64,000 nucleotides of DNA from Sphingomonas sp. Mn802worker (GTDB lineage Bacteria > Pseudomonadota > Alphaproteobacteria > Sphingomonadales > Sphingomonadaceae): assembly GCF_000382485.1 (NCBI RefSeq), contig NZ_AORY01000014.1, positions 105,360 to 169,359 on the forward strand, written 5' to 3'. The translations under genes were made by a program, and so were the position numbers. How positions within the stretch are numbered: the first letter of the stretch is position 1; the number at the start of each line of letters is the position of its first letter. Of this stretch, positions 27,390-35,579 are shown one piece after another. The notes beneath the pieces are model-generated. The model did not search any database. It was not told where the DNA came from and saw only the letters and a program-made list of their open reading frames with translations.

Positions 27390-28432
27390 CCAATCAGGAA
27401 CATCGCCGCGCCCAGCGCCAGCACGAACGCGCACAAGGTCGACGCCGCGATCACCAGCATCGGCCGCGGTCCCGCCTCCAAGAGCTGCGACAAGGGCGAC
27501 CGGATCGCGGTCGCGGTGACGGCGGCGGCGAGCAGCCCGGCCGCGACGCGCTCCGCAGTGCCGGTGACCAGCGGAGGGATCATGCCGGTCGAGTTGATGC
27601 CCGCCAGCACGAAGAAACCGACGACGAACCACGGCAGACCCTGACGCTTGCCCGATTTCTCGCCGCGCGGCAGGAACATCGCCACGATCGCCAGCACAGG
27701 CGCCAGCAGCGCGACGCGGGTCAGCTTGACGATCGCCGCGATCTGCCCCGCGGCATCCGAGTAGGAATAGCCGGCGCCCAGCGCCTGCGCGACATCGTGG
27801 ATCGATGCGCCGAGCAGGAACCCCGCCTTCAGGTCATTCATGTGCAGCCAGTGCGCGACGAACGGGTAGGTGACCATCGCCAGCGCGCTCAGCGCCGAAA
27901 TGCCGACCAGCACCAGCGTCAGCTGCGCCTGGCTCGCGCGCCGCTCGCCAAGCGTCGTTGCCAGCGCCATCGCCGCGCTCGCGCCGCAGATCGCGACCGC
28001 GCCGCCCGCCAACGTGCCGAACGCCGCGTCGAAGCCGAGCCGGCGTCCCACCAGCACGCCGCACCCGATCGTCACCGCGACAATGACGAGCACCGCCAGC
28101 AGCGCGACCGGACCCAGTGCCACGATCTGCCCGAAGGTGACGCGCAAGCCGACGAGCACAATGCCCCAGCGCAGCAGCGACCGCGACGCGAACGCCAGCC
28201 CCGGGGTCAGCCGCGCATCCGCCGACAGGAAGTTGAGCGCCAATCCGATCAGCAGCGACATCAATGTCAGCGGCGCACCGTAATGGTCGGAGATGAACCC
28301 GGCTGACAGCGTCCCCGCCGCGACGATGATCAGCCCCGGCACATGGTCGCGCCACGTCGCCTTGGGGCTAGGTTCGAGGTCGCCGTACAGGTCGGCCGCC
28401 ATCGGCAGGGTGGCAGAACGTGTAGCGGCCAT
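27386..28432 (-). CDS. YeiH/UPF0324 family membrane protein, putative sulfate or sulfite exporter
   Basis: A 348-residue protein with about ten hydrophobic helices. Family marks include GLALNFLSADARLTPGLAFA, LRWGIVLVGLRVTFGQI, LGFDAAFGTLAGGAVAICGASAAMA and GASIHDVAQALGAGYSYSD. The family is commonly annotated as a putative sulfate exporter; firm biochemical proof is limited. It is divergent from the MFS gene, and the two share a palindromic LacI-type operator. In this locus it could remove sulfite released by the flavin monooxygenase, passing it to the periplasmic SorAB, but this is inference. ATG codons at 28432 and 28402 are both open. Confidence 0.85.
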   Translation of the reverse strand: MAATRSATLPMAADLYGDLEPSPKATWRDHVPGLIIVAAGTLSAGFISDHYGAPLTLMSLLIGLALNFLSADARLTPGLAFASRSLLRWGIVLVGLRVTFGQIVALGPVALLAVLVIVAVTIGCGVLVGRRLGFDAAFGTLAGGAVAICGASAAMALATTLGERRASQAQLTLVLVGISALSALAMVTYPFVAHWLHMNDLKAGFLLGASIHDVAQALGAGYSYSDAAGQIAAIVKLTRVALLAPVLAIVAMFLPRGEKSGKRQGLPWFVVGFFVLAGINSTGMIPPLVTGTAERVAAGLLAAAVTATAIRSPLSQLLEAGPRPMLVIAASTLCAFVLALGAAMFLIG

Positions 28433-28483
28433 CGTCGATCCCGGTGCTAGAGTGCGAGAGGACTAGCCTAAGTAAGCACACTC

Positions 28484-28497
28484 TGACAACGTTGTCG
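28484..28497. promoter_or_regulatory. LacI-type operator A (perfect 12-bp palindrome)
   Basis: GACAACGTTGTC at 28485-28496 is a perfect dyad with a central CG, the hallmark of LacI-family sites. It lies in the 87-base gap between the divergent yeiH-like and MFS genes. Near-copies occur at 32374-32385 and 33532-33543. Confidence 0.75.
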
Positions 28498-28519
28498 TCA
28501 ATCAGATCGGGAGAGGGAC

Positions 28520-29812
28520 ATGGCGGCAGATGTGGCGACGCACAGTTCGAGGGACGGGGCAGGGGCAGAGGCGGGCAATCGCGCGCGCTGGGTCATCGTC
28601 GCGATGGTGTTCGTTGCGATCATGCTCAACTACGTCGACCGGCAGATCTTGGCGCTGCTGAAACCGACGCTCGAGGCGGAGTTCCGCTGGTCGGATCAGG
28701 ATTACGCCAACATGGGTACCGCATTCCAGGTCGCGACCGCGTTCGCGTTCCTCGGCACCGGCTGGTTCATCGATCGCGTCGGGCTCAGGCGCGGGTTCGG
28801 CATCGGGGTCGGCGTGTGGAGCCTTGCGGGCATGGCACACGCCTTCGCGACCACCGTCACCGGCTTCCTCGGCGCACGCGTGGTGCTCGGCGTCGCTGAA
28901 TCGATCGGCACGCCCGCCGCGGTGAAATCGGCCGCGACCTATTTCAACCACCGCGACCGGCAGATCGCGCTCGGCATCGGCAACACCGCTCCCAACGTCG
29001 GCGCGGTGCTGACCCCGGCGCTGATCCCGCCGCTCGCGGTCGCGTTTGGATGGCAATCGGCATTCCTGCTCGCGGGCGGGTTGGGACTTGTGTGGGTCGC
29101 AGTGTGGTTTGCGTTGCGCGTGCGGCCCGTCGCGCTCGACGCGGTCGCGGCCGCGCCGGTTCGCTGGCGCGATATCCTCAGCAGCCGCCGCACGCTCGCG
29201 ATCGCGATCGCCAAGGTGCTGTCCGATCAGGTCTGGTTCTTCATGCTGCTCTGGCTGCCCGACCTGTTCCACCGCCTGTTCGGGTTGCAGCAAGGGACGC
29301 TCGGCTGGCCGATCGCGCTGACCTACGGCCTCGCCGCGATGGGCGCGATCAGCGGCGGCGTGCTGCCAGCGCGACTGATGGCGCGCGGCTGGAGCGTCAA
29401 CGCCGCGCGCAAGTCGGCGCTGCTCGTCTACGCGCTGCTGGTCACGCCGGTGCCGCTCGTCATGTCGGTCGATAGCCCGTGGTCGGCGGCGCTGCTGCTC
29501 GGGCTCGGGCTGTTCGCGCACCAGGGCTTCTCGACCAACGTCTTCGGGCTCGCGACCGACGTAACGCCCGCGCGCGCGGTCGGCTCGACGATCGGGATCG
29601 CGGCGTTCTGCGGCAATCTCGGCTCGATCGGGATGATCCAGTTTCAGGCTTGGGCACTGGCGCACGGCCTCGGCTACACGCCCGCGCTGGTCATCTGCGC
29701 CACGTCCTACCTGCTGGCGCTCGGCTTCATCCAGCTGCTGATCCCGCGCATCGTCGCGGTCGAGCACGATGGTGAGAATAGGGGGGACGCGCCGGCGATC
29801 ATCGCGCACTGA
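28520..29812 (+). CDS. MFS transporter (anion:cation symporter type), candidate sugar-acid or sulfosugar importer
   Basis: A 430-residue protein with twelve predicted helices. The first helix is VIVAMVFVAIMLNYVDRQIL; the motif NYVDRQ is typical of the ACS/hexuronate-type MFS branch, which moves organic anions. A loop 2-3 motif appears as DRVGLRRGF. The SD GGGAGAGGGA stands just before the ATG. Its promoter region carries operator A. In this locus an inner membrane carrier is needed after the TonB receptor, so import of an anionic sulfosugar or its glycoside is a reasonable guess. It converges on the receptor gene through a hairpin terminator. Confidence 0.85.
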   Translation: MAADVATHSSRDGAGAEAGNRARWVIVAMVFVAIMLNYVDRQILALLKPTLEAEFRWSDQDYANMGTAFQVATAFAFLGTGWFIDRVGLRRGFGIGVGVWSLAGMAHAFATTVTGFLGARVVLGVAESIGTPAAVKSAATYFNHRDRQIALGIGNTAPNVGAVLTPALIPPLAVAFGWQSAFLLAGGLGLVWVAVWFALRVRPVALDAVAAAPVRWRDILSSRRTLAIAIAKVLSDQVWFFMLLWLPDLFHRLFGLQQGTLGWPIALTYGLAAMGAISGGVLPARLMARGWSVNAARKSALLVYALLVTPVPLVMSVDSPWSAALLLGLGLFAHQGFSTNVFGLATDVTPARAVGSTIGIAAFCGNLGSIGMIQFQAWALAHGLGYTPALVICATSYLLALGFIQLLIPRIVAVEHDGENRGDAPAIIAH

Positions 29813-29827
29813 ACGACAGACGCGAAA

Positions 29828-29855
29828 AAGCCGGCGAGGGCGACCCCGCCGGCTT
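29828..29855. terminator. Bidirectional hairpin terminator between the MFS and receptor genes
   Basis: AAGCCGGCG and CGCCGGCTT pair perfectly, extended by GGG/CCC with one bulged base. On the minus strand the stem runs into five T, so it is a good intrinsic terminator for the receptor gene. Confidence 0.8.
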
Positions 29856-29872
29856 CTCCTTCGCCGCGACGC

Positions 29873-32329
29873 TTAGAAGTTCACGCGCGCATTCACGCCG
29901 TAATAACGGTCCGCCTCGCGCGGGATGATGTAGCGGTAGCTGCCGCCCGGCCCGCCCGAGGTGATCGCCGCGGCGAAGCTCTGGTCGAACAGGTTCTTGA
30001 CCTGGAAGTTGACGCGAAAGCGATCGTTCGCCTCGACGATCCCCGCCTGCACGTCGACCAGCCCATAGCCCTTGATCGTCGTCGCATCACGCACCGCGGC
30101 GCTGGCATCGAGCTGCGACAGCTGCTTCGACTGGTACGATCCCTGCGCACCCAGCGCGAAGTCGATCGGCCCACCCGTACGCAGGCGATAGTCGGCGCCG
30201 AGCGAGCCCTTCCACTTCGGCGCATAGGCGAGCGTGGTGCCGTTCGGGATCACTCCCGTCGTTACGCCGTTCGCCGGCACGCGGAACTGGTCGATATGCG
30301 CGTCGGTGTAGGCGACGCCGCCCGAGAACGACAGGTCGCGCACCGGCTGGAACAGAATGTCCAGCTCACCGCCGCGCGTCGAGATCTGCCCCGCATTGGT
30401 GAAGCGCGTGACCACCACGCCCTCGATCACGTCGGGGTTGTTCGCCTGGAAGTTGTAATATTTGGCGTAGTAACCCGCCAGGTTGATCACCAGCTTGCCA
30501 CCGAACAGCGTGTTCTTCAGACCCACTTCGTAACTGTCGGCGGTCTCCGGCTGGATCACGTTGGTGCCCGTGCCGGTCAGATTGTAGAAGATGTTGAACG
30601 CCGGCCCCTTGTACCCGCGCGAATAGGTCGCATAGGCGGTCGACTGCCGCACGATGTCGTACTGCAACCCGACGCGACCCGACCAATTGTCGTTCGTCGT
30701 CTTGGCGGTAAAGGGAATGCCGTTGGACGCCGGCACCGCGGCGGTCGCGGCGGTGACGGGCGACACGCCGGTGCGGACCAGCCGCAGATATTCGTTGTAC
30801 ACGCCCTGGTCGAAATTGGGCGAGATGCCCGGTCCGGTCAGCGCCGTCCGCCGGATGTGCGACACGTCCAGCTGGTCGGTGGTGTAGCGCACGCCCACGA
30901 TGCCGCGCAGCCGATCGGTGAAGTTGAGCGTGCCCTGGCCGAAGAAGGCGAGGTTCTTGAACACCGACCCGAACACCGCGGTCCCGGTCGGGCGCGTGAC
31001 GGTCAGCCCGGGCGTCGAGCACGGCACCGGCACCGCCGGGGCAGGGGTGCACACTAGGTCGTTGCGCGTGAACGTCCGCGTCGTCTCCGCCCGCGAGTAG
31101 AAGGCGCCGAGCACATAGGAGAAGAACTGGTTCGACGGGCTGGTCAGCCGCAATTCCTGCGTGATCGTGTTCGACGTTTGCGGCCCGACATCGTGCAGCT
31201 GGTTGAACGTCGTATAGGCGCGCGGCAGCCAGTCGCCGTCGCGGATCTCGGTGTTGTCATACTCGCGGTACGAACCGATGTATGTGATCGTCTGCGTACC
31301 GAGCGTCCAGTCGGCCTGACCCGACACGCCCCAACTCTTCTCGTCGGTGTGCGTGATCAGGTCCTGGTTGATCCGCCGCGTGCGGTCACCCTGCGGCGTC
31401 GGCAGCACGCCCGAATTGATGAAGCCGTTGACCTGCGCGTTGGTGGTCGCACTGGCCGAGGTTGGGCCGGTGCCGATCACCTCGGCGCAGCAATCGTCGT
31501 TCGATCGGCGATAGTCGCCGATGATCGTGATCGTCAGGTCCGGCGTCGGATCGGCGACGACCATGCCACGCACGCCCCAATGATCGTAGCCGTTGACGCG
31601 GCGCCCACCGTAGGCGTTGTTGCGGATGTTGCCGTCGTAATTGCCGTAGAAGCCGGTCACGCGCGCGGCGATCCCCGTCGCCAACGGCAGGTCGAGCGCG
31701 CCGCGGACACGGTACTCGTTGCCGTTGCCAAAATAATAGCCGCCGTCGATGAAGCCGCCGAAGTCCTTGCCCGGCCGCTTGGTGACAATGTTGATGACGC
31801 CCGCCGAGGTGTTCTTGCCGAACAGCGTCCCCTGCGGCCCGCGCAGCACCTCCAGGCGGTCGATGTCGATCAGGTCGCTGAATGCCTCGCCTGCGCGGCT
31901 GTAGACGACGCCGTCGACGACGGTGGAGATCGATGGCTCACCCGCGATCGAGAAGGTAGAGGTGCCGACGCCGCGCAGGAACAGCGACTGGTTGATCGCG
32001 GTGCCCGATTTGCGGAAGTTGAGCGTGGGGACGAGGTATTGCGCGCCCTCAAGGTTCACAGCGCCCTTCGCCGCGATCGCGTCGCCCGACAGCACCGACA
32101 CCGCGATCGGCACGTCCTGCAACCGCTCCGAACGCTTCTGCGCGGTGACGATGATGTCGCCGGGCTCGTTCGCCGCGCTCTGCGTCGCGGTATCGCTGCC
32201 CACATCGCCGGCGGTCGTGGCACTGCCGGTGCCGGTCGTCGTCTCGGGCGTGCCCGTCTGCGTCTGCGCCATTGCGGGCGCCGCCATCAGCGCCAGCCAC
32301 GCGGTACTCACGGTCAACATCGTCTTCAT
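29873..32329 (-). CDS. TonB-dependent receptor of the sulfosugar locus
   Basis: An 818-residue protein with a signal peptide (AWLALMAAPAMAQ). The plug contains GDIIVTAQKRSERLQDVPIA, LRGVGTSTFSI and LEVLRGPQGTLFGKNTSAGV, and the barrel ends in YGVNARVNF. It differs from the two receptors at 12-18.5 kb in its shorter barrel and QKRSERLQ signature. A strong site GGAGGAACGAG precedes the ATG, and operator B lies 45-56 bases upstream. Located between importer and catabolic enzymes under one operator type, it probably brings the locus substrate, such as a sulfoquinovose glycoside, across the outer membrane. Confidence 0.92.
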   Translation of the reverse strand: MKTMLTVSTAWLALMAAPAMAQTQTGTPETTTGTGSATTAGDVGSDTATQSAANEPGDIIVTAQKRSERLQDVPIAVSVLSGDAIAAKGAVNLEGAQYLVPTLNFRKSGTAINQSLFLRGVGTSTFSIAGEPSISTVVDGVVYSRAGEAFSDLIDIDRLEVLRGPQGTLFGKNTSAGVINIVTKRPGKDFGGFIDGGYYFGNGNEYRVRGALDLPLATGIAARVTGFYGNYDGNIRNNAYGGRRVNGYDHWGVRGMVVADPTPDLTITIIGDYRRSNDDCCAEVIGTGPTSASATTNAQVNGFINSGVLPTPQGDRTRRINQDLITHTDEKSWGVSGQADWTLGTQTITYIGSYREYDNTEIRDGDWLPRAYTTFNQLHDVGPQTSNTITQELRLTSPSNQFFSYVLGAFYSRAETTRTFTRNDLVCTPAPAVPVPCSTPGLTVTRPTGTAVFGSVFKNLAFFGQGTLNFTDRLRGIVGVRYTTDQLDVSHIRRTALTGPGISPNFDQGVYNEYLRLVRTGVSPVTAATAAVPASNGIPFTAKTTNDNWSGRVGLQYDIVRQSTAYATYSRGYKGPAFNIFYNLTGTGTNVIQPETADSYEVGLKNTLFGGKLVINLAGYYAKYYNFQANNPDVIEGVVVTRFTNAGQISTRGGELDILFQPVRDLSFSGGVAYTDAHIDQFRVPANGVTTGVIPNGTTLAYAPKWKGSLGADYRLRTGGPIDFALGAQGSYQSKQLSQLDASAAVRDATTIKGYGLVDVQAGIVEANDRFRVNFQVKNLFDQSFAAAITSGGPGGSYRYIIPREADRYYGVNARVNF

Positions 32330-32373
32330 CGTCTCGTTCCTCCCTAAAACCTACTCTCTCGCTGGAGATTTAG

Positions 32374-32385
32374 GTCAACGCTGTC
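32374..32385 (-). promoter_or_regulatory. LacI-type operator B upstream of the receptor gene
   Basis: On the minus strand GACAGCGTTGAC, four of six dyad positions symmetric and central CG kept. Read in the same direction it differs from operator A at two of twelve positions. It lies 45-56 bases upstream of the receptor start. Confidence 0.6.
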
Positions 32386-32407
32386 ACTGAAAGATTGTCT
32401 TTGGTGG

Positions 32408-33496
32408 CTAGAAACCCAGTTCGCTCATCTCGACGACGCGGTGCTCGCGCGCACTGATCTCGGCTGCGGTCCCGATCGCCACCGCCATCAACCCGTCGCG
32501 CGCACTCACCTCGACCGCACCTTCGCCCCGCACCGCCGCGTTGAAGCGCTGGTGCTCGTAGAAGGTCGAACCGTGGTGGCTGCCGGCGTTCAGCGCGGTC
32601 TCATCGACGTGGACCGTGCTGCGCTCGACCTGCTTGGGGTTCATGAACCCCACGCGCGGCGAATAGACGATCTCGCCGTCGGGTATCAGCACGTCGAGCC
32701 GTGCCTTGTCACCGACCGCGGTGATCTCCTCCTGGTTGGTCGCGCCGTCGGCGAACATCGACAGGTCGAGCATTGCGCGCACGCCATTGGCGAAATCGAC
32801 CGTCGTGAAGCTGTTATCGATGATGTCGGGGGTGCGTCGGTCGTAACGCTCGTCCAAGTGGTTCACGTCCATCGCCCCGGAGCAATAAACGCGCACTGCC
32901 TCCGATTGCGTGATCAGCCGCATCAGGTCGAAGAAGTGGCAGCATTTCTCCACCATCGTGCCGCCGGTGTTGGCGCTGAAGCGGTTCCAGTCGGCGACCT
33001 TCTCAAGGAACGGGAAGCGATGCTCGCGAATGGAGAGCATCTGCAGGCGACCGACGCGCCCGGCGTGCACCTGCGCGATGAACTCGGCGGCGGGGGGCAT
33101 GTAGCGATATTCCATCGCGGTCCAGAACGGCCGCGCGCTCGCCTCCGCCTGCTCGACCACCCAGCGCGCGTCCGGAATCGTCGTCGCCAGCGGCTTCTCG
33201 CACAGGATCGCCAGACCCTCGCCGAACAACGGCGTCAGCACGTCGCGGTGCGTGTAGTTGGGGCTCGCGACGATTACCGCGTCGACCAGCCCGCTCTTCG
33301 CGAGTTCGGCGGAGGAGGCGAACGACTGCACGCCCTCGCCGCGATCCCCAAGCGCCTTCTTCGCCCACCCAAGCGAGCGTTCGGTCGGGTCGGCGATCGC
33401 GGTCACCACCGCGCCCGGCGTGATCGCCAGATTGTTGAGATGCTCGACCCCCATCATGCCGGTGCCGACGAGGCCGTAACGCACTTGCCCTTCCAA
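32408..33496 (-). CDS. Gfo/Idh/MocA family oxidoreductase, candidate NAD-dependent sulfoquinovosidase (GH188-like)
   Basis: A 362-residue protein. The N-terminal Rossmann fold has GLVGTGMMGVEHL, and the family motif EKPLA follows (CEKPLATTIPDA). The C-terminal half has WNRFSANTGGTMVEKCCHFF, whose Lys and His are the usual catalytic pair of this superfamily. Family members are normally sugar dehydrogenases, but GH188 enzymes of the same fold hydrolyse sulfoquinovosides by NAD-assisted transient oxidation and occur in sulfoquinovose clusters that lack the classical GH31 enzyme. No GH31 gene is seen here, so GH188 activity is the attractive inference; a plain sugar dehydrogenase remains possible. 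The start is a TTG at 33496 behind AGGAG, eight bases away. Confidence 0.8.
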   Translation of the reverse strand: MEGQVRYGLVGTGMMGVEHLNNLAITPGAVVTAIADPTERSLGWAKKALGDRGEGVQSFASSAELAKSGLVDAVIVASPNYTHRDVLTPLFGEGLAILCEKPLATTIPDARWVVEQAEASARPFWTAMEYRYMPPAAEFIAQVHAGRVGRLQMLSIREHRFPFLEKVADWNRFSANTGGTMVEKCCHFFDLMRLITQSEAVRVYCSGAMDVNHLDERYDRRTPDIIDNSFTTVDFANGVRAMLDLSMFADGATNQEEITAVGDKARLDVLIPDGEIVYSPRVGFMNPKQVERSTVHVDETALNAGSHHGSTFYEHQRFNAAVRGEGAVEVSARDGLMAVAIGTAAEISAREHRVVEMSELGF

Positions 33497-33529
33497 AGCC
33501 CTTGCTCCTCTCCACTCGTCGCCGTACGT

Positions 33530-34447
33530 ATGACAACGATGTCTGAAATCACTCTATCGCCCGAACCACGTCCTCTCGGCAAGAGCGGATTAACTGTCAG
33601 CCCGATCGCATGGGGGATGTGGCGCTTCGCCGGCGTTTCCGCGGCAGAGGGGCGTGCGCTGATCGAGGCCGCGTTCGACGCCGGGGTCACGCTGTTCGAC
33701 ACCGCCGACATCTACGGCTTCGATGGCTCAGGCGGGTTCGGCGACGCCGAGTCGCTGCTGGGCGAGGTATTCGCCGAAACGCCGGGGCTGCGCGACCGTA
33801 TGGTGCTCGCCACCAAGGGCGGCATCACCCCGCCGGTGCCGTACGATTCGAGCACGGCGTATCTGACCAAGGCGCTCGACGACTCGCTTCGCCGCATGAA
33901 GGTCGACTCGGTCGATCTCTACCAGATCCATCGCCCCGACATCCTCGCGCACCCGCAGGAGGTCGCCCGCGCGCTCGACGACATGGTGTCTTCGGGCAAG
34001 GTGCGCGCCGTCGGCGTCTCGAACTATACCGCGGACCAGACGCGCGTGCTCGCCTCGTTCCTGTCGGTCCCGCTCGCCTCGCAGCAGCCCGAATATTCGC
34101 CGCTGTTCCTCGATCCGCTCACCAATGGACTGATCGATCAGGCGATGGAGATGGACCTGGCGGTGCTCGCCTGGTCGCCGCTCGGCGGCGGACGGATCGG
34201 CACGCCGGGCAATGCGCGCGAGCAGGCGGTGGCCGCCGCGCTCGATGCCGTCGCCACGCGCTTCGGCGTCAGCCGCGCGGCCGCGACCTACAGCTGGATC
34301 ATGGCGCACCCGGCGCGGATCATCCCGATCGTCGGCACGCAGAACACCGCGCGCATCGCCGAACTCGCTGACGCCTTCAAGGTCAGCTGGTCGCGTCAGG
34401 ATTGGTACGACGTTCTCGTCGCCGCGCGCGGCGAGCGGCTGCCGTAA
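33530..34447 (+). CDS. Aldo-keto reductase, candidate 6-oxo-glucose reductase (SmoB-like)
   Basis: A 305-residue barrel-type NADPH reductase. The AKR tetrad can be read as Asp57 (FDTADIYG), Tyr62, Lys96 (LATKGG) and His134 (QIHRPD). GVSNYT and the cofactor-binding end IIPIVGTQNTARI are also present. In the sulfo-SMO pathway SmoB, an AKR, reduces the 6-oxo-glucose left by desulfonation to glucose. Starts at 33530 or 33539 both lack a ribosome binding site and lie in or at the edge of operator C, so the message may be leaderless. It is the first of five same-strand genes with short gaps or overlaps. Confidence 0.88.
   Translation: MTTMSEITLSPEPRPLGKSGLTVSPIAWGMWRFAGVSAAEGRALIEAAFDAGVTLFDTADIYGFDGSGGFGDAESLLGEVFAETPGLRDRMVLATKGGITPPVPYDSSTAYLTKALDDSLRRMKVDSVDLYQIHRPDILAHPQEVARALDDMVSSGKVRAVGVSNYTADQTRVLASFLSVPLASQQPEYSPLFLDPLTNGLIDQAMEMDLAVLAWSPLGGGRIGTPGNAREQAVAAALDAVATRFGVSRAAATYSWIMAHPARIIPIVGTQNTARIAELADAFKVSWSRQDWYDVLVAARGERLP
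33532..33543. promoter_or_regulatory. LacI-type operator C at the start of the catabolic operon
   Basis: GACAACGATGTC differs from operator A by one base and keeps five of six dyad pairs. It overlaps the first codons of the aldo-keto reductase gene and lies about 36-47 bases upstream of the divergent Gfo/Idh gene, so a bound repressor could block both directions. Confidence 0.65.
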
Positions 34448-34482
34448 CCGACACACGATAACGAACGAAAGGGGAGAGGATT

Positions 34483-35553
34483 GTGAGCGATTCCATGCGT
34501 GGACCATGCGAGATTTCGTGGTTCTCGGCTTTGTGCGACGATGATTACGAGTTTCTGGGCGTGCCCGATCCCAAGCTGAAGTCTTCGTGGGAGCATTGCC
34601 GCGACATCGTGCTCGGGGCCGAAACCGGCGGGTTCGACAACATCCTGCTTCCGTCGGGCTACGCGCTCGGCATCGACACCACCGCCTTCGCCGCGGCGAT
34701 CGCGACGCTCACAAAGCATATTCACCTGCTGATGGCGGTGCGTGTCGGCGAAAGCTGGCCGCCGCAGCTCGCCCGGCAGATCGCGACCATCGACCAGATC
34801 GCGCGCGGACGGCTGAAGATCAACATCATCTCCTCCGACCTGCCGGGTGAGAAACTCGCCTCCGCACCGCGCTACCAGCGGACGGTCGAGGCGATGCAGA
34901 TCCTCAAGACGCTCTTGAACGGCGAGCATCTTAGCCACCAGGGCGAGTTCTGGAACCTCGACCTCGATCCCGCGGGCGTGAAGACCTTCTCCGGCGAGGC
35001 ACCGCCGCTCTACTTCGGCGGCCTGTCGCCCGACGCGCGCGACGCCGCTGCGCGCGCCTGCGACGTCTATCTGATGTGGCCCGACACAAAGGAGAAGGTC
35101 GCGGAGATCATCGCCGACATGACGAAGCGCGGCGCCGACTACGGCCGCACGCTCAAGTTCGGCTACCGTGCGCACGTGATCGTCCGCGATACGGAGAGCG
35201 AGGCGCGCGCCTATGCCGACCGGCTGCTCTCCAAGCTCGACGCAGCGGAGGGCGCGCAGATCCGCGCCAAGTCGCTCGACGCGACTTCGATGGGTGTCGC
35301 CGCGCAGGCCGCGCTGCGCGAGGGCGCGTCGGACGATGGCTATGCCGAGGAGAACCTCTGGACCGGCGTCGGCCGCGCGCGTTCGGGCTGCGGCGCGGCG
35401 ATCGTCGGCGATCCCGATCAGGTGCTCGCCAAGCTGCAAATGTACCGCGACATGGGAATCGACGCCTTCATCCTGTCGGGCTATCCGCACGCGGCGGAGG
35501 CGGACCTGTTCGCACGGCACGTGCTGCCGCGGATCGACCACGCGCCGCTGTGA
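34483..35553 (+). CDS. FMNH2-dependent LLM-class monooxygenase, candidate sulfoquinovose monooxygenase (SmoC-like)
   Basis: A 356-residue protein of the bacterial luciferase-like fold, close to alkanesulfonate monooxygenase SsuD. Recognisable parts are EISWFSALCDDDYEFLG, HIHLLMAVRVGESWPPQLAR, IDQIARGRLKINIISSD with the phosphate-binding region, PPLYFGGLSPDARDAAA, YLMWPDTKE and IVGDPDQVLAKL. SsuD-type enzymes cleave C-S bonds with O2 to give an aldehyde and sulfite; SmoC does this on sulfoquinovose. The sugar-type neighbours favour a sulfosugar over a simple alkanesulfonate. It starts with GTG behind GGGGAGAGGA and is followed after 26 bases by its presumed flavin reductase. Confidence 0.88.
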   Translation: MSDSMRGPCEISWFSALCDDDYEFLGVPDPKLKSSWEHCRDIVLGAETGGFDNILLPSGYALGIDTTAFAAAIATLTKHIHLLMAVRVGESWPPQLARQIATIDQIARGRLKINIISSDLPGEKLASAPRYQRTVEAMQILKTLLNGEHLSHQGEFWNLDLDPAGVKTFSGEAPPLYFGGLSPDARDAAARACDVYLMWPDTKEKVAEIIADMTKRGADYGRTLKFGYRAHVIVRDTESEARAYADRLLSKLDAAEGAQIRAKSLDATSMGVAAQAALREGASDDGYAEENLWTGVGRARSGCGAAIVGDPDQVLAKLQMYRDMGIDAFILSGYPHAAEADLFARHVLPRIDHAPL

Positions 35554-35579
35554 CGCACGGCTGGGGAGGGGACGGCAGC

